DNA of 8,900 nt from Planococcaceae bacterium UBA3370. GTDB taxonomy: Bacteria > Bacillota > Bacilli > Bacillales_A > Planococcaceae. The notes below the pieces were generated by a model. The model was not told the origin of the DNA, did not search any database, and saw only the letters and a list, made by a program, of their open reading frames with translations. The position numbers and the translations under genes were made by a program. Positions 1-4,998 of this stretch are shown here, in pieces. The stretch is from contig DEQI01000218.1 in NCBI GenBank assembly GCA_002360295.1, forward strand, positions 1 through 8,900. Direction: 5' to 3'. Within the stretch, counting starts at the first letter, position 1. Each line of letters starts with the position of its first letter.

Positions 1-924
1 ATTGTGAAGTGTATATTAAATTATCGACAATTATCGAAGCTTCAATCTACTTATATTGAGGGGCTTATAAAAGAAATACACAGTAATGATAGCAAAGTGC
101 ATACAAGATTCCAGCAAGCATTAACAGCTACTGGTCGTTTAAGCTCAACAGATCCTAACCTACAAAATATCCCTATTCGATTAGAAGAAGGGCGCAAAAT
201 TCGTCAGGCATTTGTCCCATCACAAGAAGGGTGGGTATTATTTGCTGCCGATTACTCACAAATTGAATTACGTGTATTAGCGCATATGTCAGAGGATCCT
301 GCGTTAGTTGATGCCTTTAAACAAGGCATGGATATTCATACACGAACTGCGATGGATGTATTTAATGTTCCTGCTGAAGAAGTGACATCTACTATGCGTC
401 GGGTAGCAAAGGCTGTAAACTTCGGAATTGTGTATGGCATTAGTGATTATGGCTTGTCCCAAAACTTAGATATTACACGAAAAGAAGCAGCGACCTTTAT
501 TGAAAATTATTTAGCGAGCTTCCCTGGTGTAAAAAGTTATATGGATTCGATTGTGCAGGTAGCCAAAAAGGATGGGTATGTCACAACGATATTAAATCGA
601 CGTCGCTATTTACCTGATATTAATAGTTCGAACTTTAATTTAAGAAGCTTTGCAGAACGTACTGCGATGAATACGCCAATTCAAGGAAGTGCTGCTGATA
701 TTATTAAAAAAGCAATGATTGATATGGATGCTCGATTAATGCAGGAAGGATTACAGGCGAAGTTACTATTACAAGTGCACGACGAATTAATTTTTGAAGC
801 ACCAAAAGAAGAAGTAGCGATTTTAGAACGTATCGTACCAGAAGTAATGGAGCATGCTATTGAGTTAAATGTACCATTGAAAGTAGACTTTGATTATGGG
901 GACACTTGGTACGACGCAAAGTAA
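1..924 (+). CDS. polA: DNA polymerase I, C-terminal polymerase domain (partial, 5' end outside window)
   Basis: This is the end of the family A DNA polymerase that fills gaps in excision repair and replaces RNA primers. The reading frame is open from base 1, so the ATG/GTG codons near the left edge are internal and the gene starts outside the window. About 307 codons remain, covering the palm and fingers. Numbering from the GTG at base 4, motif A (DYSQIELR, 83-90) carries the first catalytic Asp. The O-helix or motif B (RRVAKAVNFGIVYG, 132-145) has the conserved Lys136, Phe140 and Tyr144. Motif C (QVHDELI, 257-263) carries the second catalytic Asp next to His and Glu. Phe140 aligns with E. 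coli Phe762, the residue that discriminates against dideoxynucleotides, so the normal type is present. The 5'-3' exonuclease and any 3'-5' exonuclease domain cannot be judged. The stop lies 12 bases before mutM, implying one transcript. Confidence 0.97.
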   Translation: MVKCILNYRQLSKLQSTYIEGLIKEIHSNDSKVHTRFQQALTATGRLSSTDPNLQNIPIRLEEGRKIRQAFVPSQEGWVLFAADYSQIELRVLAHMSEDPALVDAFKQGMDIHTRTAMDVFNVPAEEVTSTMRRVAKAVNFGIVYGISDYGLSQNLDITRKEAATFIENYLASFPGVKSYMDSIVQVAKKDGYVTTILNRRRYLPDINSSNFNLRSFAERTAMNTPIQGSAADIIKKAMIDMDARLMQEGLQAKLLLQVHDELIFEAPKEEVAILERIVPEVMEHAIELNVPLKVDFDYGDTWYDAK

Positions 925-936
925 GGAGTGTTAAAT

Positions 937-1809
937 ATGCCTGAATTACCTGAAGTAGAAGGTGTTGTTCGGGATTTAAAACCTGCTGTTGAAGGGAAGG
1001 TTATAACAAGTATAGTGTTATCAGAAACTATATTGAAATCGAATGCAGCTGGTAAGCAATGTATCATCAAAAATATGGAGCCAATATATTTCCAAGAAGT
1101 AATGACTGGCATGGCAATTACGAACATTTCGCGTCGTTCCAAATATATTTTTTTTACGATTGAACGTGATGGTGAACCGTTTATGCTCGTGAGTCATCTT
1201 GGAATGACGGGTGCTTGGTTCATTGTACAAACATTAGAGGGCATTACTGAAGAAAAATTTCGAAAGCATGCTCATGCCATTTTTACTTTAAATACAGGTG
1301 AGCTACTCGTCTTTTCTGATATTAGACGATTTGGAGAATTACGCTTTTTAAAAACGATCAATGATCATCCGCCACTGTTAAAAATGGCACCAGAGCCTTT
1401 TGATCCGGATGCCTGTCAGTTTTTCCTAGAACAATGTGAAAAGGAAAAATATAAAAATAAGACGATTAAAGAAGTCATTATGGACGGGCAAGTGATTTCG
1501 GGCTGTGGCAATATTTATGCGACGGAAGCATTGTTTAAAGAACGGATTCATCCAGCTAGAAAAGTAAGCCGTATTAGTAAAGCGCGGAAGCAAGCATTAT
1601 TTGCTTCTATTCAGGCAATTTTACAAGAAAGTATCGATGTTGGTGGTTCGACTATTTCAGACTACCGTTCAATTAACGGAGGAGCAGGTGGTATGCAGCA
1701 TCGTTTGAAAATGTACGGTAAAAAGGTTTGTCCAGTTTGTGAGTCGCAAACAAAAACGATGACAATAGCAGGACGTACATCTGTATATTGTTCAAACTGT
1801 CAACGGTAG
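937..1809 (+). CDS. mutM: Formamidopyrimidine-DNA glycosylase (Fpg/MutM)
   Basis: This is a bifunctional base-excision enzyme that removes 8-oxoguanine and ring-opened purines and cuts the abasic strand. The start must be the ATG at 937, because the catalytic nucleophile is the Pro that follows Met: the protein reads MPELPEVEG. An in-frame GTG at 928 would bury that Pro, and the RBS AAGGAGTG (923-930) sits 6 bases before the ATG. Visible features are Pro2/Glu3, the SKYIFF lysine (Lys69), SHLGM (86-90), DIRRFG (128-133), the helix-two-turn-helix with GCGNIYATE (189-197), and a C-terminal zinc finger with Cys265, 268, 285 and 288 ending NCQR. The protein has 290 residues against roughly 274 in B. 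subtilis; the extra length is mainly in the N-terminal beta-sandwich. It follows polA closely and is followed by coaE after 9 bases, consistent with an operon. Nei-type glycosylase is less likely given the MPELPEVE start and the intact MutM features. Confidence 0.94.
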   Translation: MPELPEVEGVVRDLKPAVEGKVITSIVLSETILKSNAAGKQCIIKNMEPIYFQEVMTGMAITNISRRSKYIFFTIERDGEPFMLVSHLGMTGAWFIVQTLEGITEEKFRKHAHAIFTLNTGELLVFSDIRRFGELRFLKTINDHPPLLKMAPEPFDPDACQFFLEQCEKEKYKNKTIKEVIMDGQVISGCGNIYATEALFKERIHPARKVSRISKARKQALFASIQAILQESIDVGGSTISDYRSINGGAGGMQHRLKMYGKKVCPVCESQTKTMTIAGRTSVYCSNCQR

Positions 1810-1818
1810 GTGTAAATT

Positions 1819-2412
1819 ATGATTATCGGATTAACAGGAAGCATTGCAAGTGGGAAAAGTACGGTAGCTGAAATGTTAAAAGGCTACGGTTTACCAATAG
1901 TGGATGCAGATGTAGTAGCACGCCAAGTTGTAGAACCAGGAACACCTACACTAGCGAGCATTGCAGAAGCATTTGGACCAGAAGTCATTGCAGCAGATGG
2001 CACGATGGACCGTGCAAAAGTGGGATCAATCATATTCCACGATACAGCAAAACGTAAACAATTAAACGATATTATTCATCCAGCTATACGCGCGGAAATG
2101 CTACGTCAACGGGAGCAATTAGTGAACGGCGGTGCAGAAACAGTCATTATGGATATTCCGTTGCTTTTTGAAAGTAAGCTCCAACATTTTGTGGAAAAAA
2201 TACTAGTTGTATCTGTAAAGGAAGATGTGCAGCTAAAGCGTTTAATGGAGCGAAATAGCTTATCACGCGAAGAAGCTTTAGCACGTATTAATTCCCAATT
2301 ACCAATGTCAGTTAAAGAGCAAGGTGCTGATGCGGTTATTTATAACAACTTAGATATTGAGGGAACAGCCAATCAATTAAAACACATTTTACAGCAGTGG
2401 AATGTTATTTAG
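1819..2412 (+). CDS. coaE: Dephospho-CoA kinase
   Basis: It catalyses the last step of coenzyme A synthesis, phosphorylating the 3'-hydroxyl of dephospho-CoA with ATP in the cytosol. The 197 residues match the usual length of about 200. Near the N-terminus is the P-loop GSIASGKST (7-15), followed by VDADVVA (28-34), where an acidic residue acts as base. Other family signatures are HPAIR (87-91), the CoA-site segment MDIPLLFE (111-118), and the lid segment around LMERNSLSREEA with the RI..Q signature (142-160). The RBS is modest and overlaps the mutM stop codon (GGTAGGTG, 1805-1812), suggesting translational coupling to mutM. In B. subtilis ytaF normally lies between mutM and coaE; here there is no room for it. 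A strong terminator follows directly, so coaE is the last gene of the polA-mutM-coaE unit. Confidence 0.96.
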   Translation: MIIGLTGSIASGKSTVAEMLKGYGLPIVDADVVARQVVEPGTPTLASIAEAFGPEVIAADGTMDRAKVGSIIFHDTAKRKQLNDIIHPAIRAEMLRQREQLVNGGAETVIMDIPLLFESKLQHFVEKILVVSVKEDVQLKRLMERNSLSREEALARINSQLPMSVKEQGADAVIYNNLDIEGTANQLKHILQQWNVI

Positions 2413-2420
2413 TTAAAATC

Positions 2421-2463
2421 AGAAGTTGTATGCGAAAGGATTTCGTATACAGCTTCTTTTTTT
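2421..2463 (+). terminator. Intrinsic terminator after coaE
   Basis: A 16-bp stem (2421-2436 with 2442-2457, including G-U pairs) closes a 5-base loop and is followed by a run of seven T (2457-2463). It starts 8 bases after the coaE stop and ends the polA-mutM-coaE transcript. Confidence 0.93.
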
Positions 2464-2534
2464 GCAATTATTCAGTTTAACATCCAAAGTACATTATAAG
2501 CACCACATATTACGATTCCATAAATACCCACTAT

Positions 2535-2575
2535 ATGTTTGAAGAACAAATAGTAGTATATGCAAGTTCAAACAT
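2535..2575. repeat. Inverted repeat upstream of gapB
   Basis: ATGTTTGAA (2535-2543) and its perfect complement TTCAAACAT (2567-2575) are 9-base arms separated by 23 bases. There is no T-run, so it is not a terminator. It lies about 90 bases upstream of the gapB promoter in otherwise empty AT-rich DNA. It could be an operator or a chance hairpin; I do not recognise a known binding site in it. Confidence 0.4.
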
Positions 2576-2583
2576 TCACGTCA

Positions 2584-2604
2584 TATTATTTTCTGAAAAT
2601 AATA
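2584..2604. promoter_or_regulatory. Candidate CodY box (21-bp palindrome) upstream of gapB
   Basis: This is a perfect palindrome of 10-base arms around T2594. Its central 15 bases (2587-2601), TATTTTCTGAAAATA, differ from the CodY consensus AATTTTCWGAAAATT only at the two outermost positions. CodY is the branched-chain amino acid and GTP sensor of Firmicutes. The centre is about 70 bases upstream of the inferred gapB transcription start. The match is seen directly; binding by CodY is inference. Confidence 0.6.
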
Positions 2605-2627
2605 ACATTTTAATAAAAAATATAAAG

Positions 2628-2657
2628 TGTTCATCTTTTTCGTAAATATGTTATACT
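2628..2657 (+). promoter_or_regulatory. gapB promoter (extended -10)
   Basis: The extended -10 is TGTTATACT (2649-2657). The -35 is poor: TGTTCA (2628-2633) at 18 bases is the best candidate, so the TG element probably compensates. The expected start is near 2664, giving a leader of about 50 bases with the RBS CGGGAGG (2697-2703). Confidence 0.65.
2647..2657 (+). promoter_or_regulatory. Candidate CcpN operator overlapping the gapB -10
   Basis: TATGTTATACT matches all 11 positions of the CcpN consensus as I recall it (TRTGHYATAYW). CcpN represses gapB and pckA on glucose in B. subtilis, and a site on the -10 would block polymerase. The consensus itself resembles an extended -10, so a match here is less surprising than elsewhere. 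I found no second copy nearby. Confidence 0.55.
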
Positions 2658-2714
2658 AATTAGCGAATGTAACATTATATATGATAACGGAATTAACGGG
2701 AGGCATTTAAAATA

Positions 2715-3734
2715 ATGACAGTTTCTATTGCTATTAATGGGTTTGGCCGTATCGGTCGTATGGTTTTCAGGCAGGCAATTATGCAAGATGATTTAAATAT
2801 TGTGGCGATTAACGCGAGTTACTCTCCAGAAACGTTAGCGCATTTGATTAAGTATGACACAAATCACGGAATTTTTAATGGTACTGTAGAGCCACAAGAA
2901 AGTGCTTTAATCGTCAATGGTAAACATGTTGCTATTGTAAGCGAGCGTGATCCTTTAAAATTACCATGGGCTGAAATGGGCGTAGATTTAGTAATCGAAG
3001 CTACAGGTAAATTCAATGATCGTGAAAAAGCGGCAATGCATTTAGAAGCTGGTGCAAAAAAAGTTATTTTAACTGCCCCTGGTAAAAATGAAGATATTAC
3101 TGTTGTTTTAGGTGTGAATGATGATGTATTGGATCTTGAAAAACATGATGTTATTTCAAATGCTTCATGTACGACAAACTGCTTAGCTCCTGTAGCGAAA
3201 GTTTTAAATGATGCATTTGGGATTAATAATGGGTTAATGACAACAGTTCATGCATATACTAATGACCAAAACAACTTAGATAATCCACATAAAGATTTAC
3301 GTCGTGCGCGTAACTGTGCATCATCTATTATTCCAACATCAACAGGTGCGGCGAAAGCGTTAGCATTAGTTTTACCAGAATTAAAAGGAAAACTACATGG
3401 TATGGCATTACGTGTGCCAACACCAAACGTATCATTAGTAGACTTAGTTGTTGATTTAAATAAAGATGTGACCGTTGAAGAAGTAAATGCTGCGTTCCAA
3501 GCTGCTGCTGAAGGCTCGATGAAAGGCATTTTAAATGTATCAATGGAGCCATTAGTATCATCTGATTACAATACAACTACTTATTCATCTACAATTGATG
3601 GATTAACAACAATGGTTATGGATGATCGCAAAGTGAAAGTACTTGCTTGGTATGATAATGAGTGGGGTTACTCAGCTCGTGTTGTTGATTTAACGAAAAA
3701 AGTAGCAAAAGCATTAGACGCTGTTCAAGCTTAA
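2715..3734 (+). CDS. gapB: Glyceraldehyde-3-phosphate dehydrogenase, gluconeogenic GapB type
   Basis: A cytosolic dehydrogenase interconverting 1,3-bisphosphoglycerate and glyceraldehyde 3-phosphate. The GapB branch works mainly in the gluconeogenic direction with NADP(H). The Rossmann motif GFGRIG (9-14), the active-site loop SNASCTTNC with Cys152 (148-156), His179 and Arg233 are all present. It is called GapB rather than GapA because the stretch after beta-strand 2 reads [14 protein letters not shown] (31-44), with Asn-Ala-Ser where glycolytic NAD enzymes carry an Asp, and because AHLIKYDT and [10 protein letters not shown] closely resemble B. subtilis GapB. The length of 339 residues matches B. 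subtilis GapB (340). It is monocistronic: it has its own promoter, a leader with candidate CodY and CcpN sites, and a terminator just after the stop. Cofactor preference is inferred from sequence. Confidence 0.95.
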   Translation: MTVSIAINGFGRIGRMVFRQAIMQDDLNIVAINASYSPETLAHLIKYDTNHGIFNGTVEPQESALIVNGKHVAIVSERDPLKLPWAEMGVDLVIEATGKFNDREKAAMHLEAGAKKVILTAPGKNEDITVVLGVNDDVLDLEKHDVISNASCTTNCLAPVAKVLNDAFGINNGLMTTVHAYTNDQNNLDNPHKDLRRARNCASSIIPTSTGAAKALALVLPELKGKLHGMALRVPTPNVSLVDLVVDLNKDVTVEEVNAAFQAAAEGSMKGILNVSMEPLVSSDYNTTTYSSTIDGLTTMVMDDRKVKVLAWYDNEWGYSARVVDLTKKVAKALDAVQA

Positions 3735-3741
3735 AAAATGG

Positions 3742-3774
3742 CCTCGGGATTTCTGTATAATTCCGAGGTTTTTT
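3742..3774 (+). terminator. Intrinsic terminator after gapB
   Basis: A 10-bp stem (CCTCGGGATT, 3742-3751, with AATTCCGAGG, 3759-3768, one G-U pair) has a 7-base loop and is followed by six T (3769-3774). It begins 7 bases after the gapB stop. Confidence 0.95.
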
Positions 3775-3833
3775 AGCACTAAAAGAAGGTATTTAATCTT
3801 TACAAATTAGATAAAAAATAGTTTTTTTTCCTA

Positions 3834-3862
3834 TTGCATAGTCGTCAGAAAAATCTTATAAT
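3834..3862 (+). promoter_or_regulatory. speD promoter (SigA type)
   Basis: TTGCAT (3834-3839) and TATAAT (3857-3862) are separated by 17 bases, close to the SigA consensus. The expected start is near 3869, which leaves a 5' UTR of about 118 bases before the speD ATG. Confidence 0.85.
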
Positions 3863-3888
3863 CACAATTGAATGAGTTTTTATTCACA

Positions 3889-3980
3889 TGACTACTTAAA
3901 GGGTTAGGACCTCTTTGGACTAACTTTCCCCCGTGGTAGTCGACTTTGAACATTACAAAATATTATGTCAAAGGGGGAAG
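3889..3980 (+). promoter_or_regulatory. Structured speD 5' UTR with Shine-Dalgarno sequestration potential
   Basis: Three helices can be drawn. P1 pairs 3889-3896 with 3935-3942 (8 bp, two G-U). Inside it, P2 pairs 3900-3907 with 3920-3927 (8 bp, two G-U). A third hairpin pairs 3944-3953 with 3965-3973 (9 bp, one bulge). The CCCCC at 3928-3932, left single-stranded between P2 and P1, is complementary to the GGGGG of the speD RBS (3973-3977), extendable to 8 pairs (3925-3932 with 3973-3980). This pairing would be a pseudoknot if P1 forms, or an exclusive SD-blocking stem if P1 opens. There is no T-run, so control would act on translation. Pairings are read from the sequence; regulatory function and ligand are inference. 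Confidence 0.5.
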
Positions 3981-3986
3981 CGAACC

Positions 3987-4349
3987 ATGAGAACGATGGG
4001 ACGTCACGTTATTGCTGAACTTTGGGATTGTGATCTTGAAAAGTTAAATAATATTAACTTCATTGAACAAACTTTTGTCGATGCCGCCTTACGATCAGGG
4101 GCAGAAGTGCGTGAAGTTACTTTTCATAAATTTGCACCTCAAGGAGTAAGTGGAGTAGTTATTATATCTGAATCGCACTTAACCATTCACAGTTTTCCAG
4201 AGCATGGCTATGCTAGTATAGATGTGTATACGTGCGGCGATTTAGATCCAACGGTAGCAGCAAATTACATTGCGGAAGCACTCGGCGCTAAAATGCGTGA
4301 AACGGTCGTTGTGCCACGCGGTATGGGACCTGTTGTTGTTGGTCTTTGA
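3987..4349 (+). CDS. speD: S-adenosylmethionine decarboxylase proenzyme, class 1b
   Basis: It decarboxylates S-adenosylmethionine to supply the aminopropyl group for spermidine synthesis. The short bacterial proenzyme cleaves itself into two chains and forms a pyruvoyl cofactor from the serine at the cleavage point. Here the site is Glu62-Ser63 in [17 protein letters not shown], followed by His68 and Cys83 (YTCGD), the residues known to assist processing and catalysis. The protein has 120 residues against 126 in B. subtilis, with the difference at the C-terminus. The ATG at 3987 is chosen: it gives MRTMGRHVI, matching the family N-terminus, and follows the strong RBS AAGGGGGAAG (3971-3980). 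The frame is open back to a GTG at 3933, but those 18 codons are the structured leader. It stands alone between its promoter and terminator; speE is not in the window. Confidence 0.96.
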   Translation: MRTMGRHVIAELWDCDLEKLNNINFIEQTFVDAALRSGAEVREVTFHKFAPQGVSGVVIISESHLTIHSFPEHGYASIDVYTCGDLDPTVAANYIAEALGAKMRETVVVPRGMGPVVVGL

Positions 4350-4373
4350 AAGTAATCTAAGATAAACATATGT

Positions 4374-4401
4374 AGGTAGGGGAATGTTCCTCTGCCTTTT
4401 T
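4374..4401 (+). terminator. Intrinsic terminator after speD
   Basis: A stem of about 9 bp (GGTAGGGGA, 4375-4383, with TCCTCTGCC, 4388-4396, two G-U pairs) has a 4-base loop and is followed by five T (4397-4401) and further T-rich sequence. It lies 25 bases after the speD stop. Confidence 0.87.
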
Positions 4402-4437
4402 CTGTTTTAAGTATAGAATTATGTTTGTAATTACTAT

Positions 4438-4464
4438 TTCACACTACACGTTATTTGTTATAAT
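4438..4464 (+). promoter_or_regulatory. nrdR-dnaB-dnaI promoter
   Basis: A consensus TATAAT (4459-4464) is preceded by TG one base upstream (TGTTATAAT, 4456-4464), making an extended -10. TTCACA (4438-4443) matches 5 of 6 bases of the -35, but at a short 15-base spacing. The expected start is near 4471. I see no NrdR-box pair around it. Confidence 0.7.
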
Positions 4465-4504
4465 AAATAAAATAGTAAATTGATATGGATCAGGAGATAA
4501 AAAT

Positions 4505-4972
4505 ATGAGATGTCCAGCTTGTCAGTACAACGGTACACGCGTTGTCGATTCAAGACCTGTAGATGATAATAAAGAAATAAGAAGACGTCGTGAATGCGAA
4601 TCATGTTTATTTCGTTTCACAACATTTGAAAAAATTGAAGAAACCCCACTGATTGTCGTGAAAAAATATGGTTCACGTGAAGAGTTTAGCCGTGAAAAAG
4701 TATTACGTGGTTTAATTCGTGCATGTGAAAAACGACCTGTGCCATTAGACGTACTAGAAGAGCTTGTCATGGCTATTGAAAACGATTTGCGTCGTCTTGG
4801 TAATGCAGAAGTACGCTCAGAAGATGTGGGAGAAATGGTGATGGACCGACTTGCGAAAATCGATGAAGTTGCATACGTTCGTTTTGCATCAGTTTATCGC
4901 CAATTTAAAGATATTAATGTTTTTATTGAAGAATTAAAAGAGTTGCTTCAAAAACAATCGGATACAAAATAA
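4505..4972 (+). CDS. nrdR: Transcriptional repressor NrdR
   Basis: An ATP/dATP-sensing repressor of ribonucleotide reductase genes. The N-terminal zinc ribbon has Cys3, Cys6, Cys31 and Cys34 (CPAC ... CESC), with the basic DNA-contacting stretch EIRRRREC (24-31). The ATP-cone domain follows at about 49-139, recognisable by [16 protein letters not shown], which binds the nucleotide that sets the oligomeric state. The 155 residues match the usual 150-155. The start has a good RBS (AGGAGA, 4492-4497) 7 bases before the ATG. Its stop is 26 bases before dnaB, so it is probably cotranscribed with dnaB and dnaI, as in B. subtilis and many other Firmicutes. That ties regulation of dNTP production to helicase loading genes. 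Confidence 0.97.
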   Translation: MRCPACQYNGTRVVDSRPVDDNKEIRRRRECESCLFRFTTFEKIEETPLIVVKKYGSREEFSREKVLRGLIRACEKRPVPLDVLEELVMAIENDLRRLGNAEVRSEDVGEMVMDRLAKIDEVAYVRFASVYRQFKDINVFIEELKELLQKQSDTK

Positions 4973-4998
4973 ATCCACACGAAGGGGGTACATTGAAC

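Noticed and set aside
928..936. GTG at 928 as the mutM start
   Set aside because: It would add Met-Leu-Asn before the catalytic Pro, which must follow the initiator Met; it also lies inside the RBS.
1021..1230. Open frames on the minus strand within mutM, gapB, nrdR and dnaB
   Set aside because: They are antisense to genes with clear conserved motifs, lack convincing RBS, and encode no recognisable protein.
2715..3734. Glycolytic GapA instead of GapB
   Set aside because: The NAD-specifying Asp region is replaced by Asn-Ala-Ser and the sequence follows B. subtilis GapB closely; glycolytic gapA usually sits with pgk-tpiA.
3933..3986. GTG at 3933 as the speD start
   Set aside because: The 18 extra codons have no similarity to SpeD, contain the pairing elements and RBS of the leader, and there is no RBS before 3933.
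4405..4504. NrdR box upstream of nrdR (autoregulation)
   Set aside because: No pair of acaCwAtATaTwGtgt-like sequences could be found around the promoter.
4993..4998. TTG at 4993 as the dnaB start
   Set aside because: It is only 4 bases from the RBS and a weaker codon; the ATG six bases later is better placed. The difference is two residues, so this is not certain.
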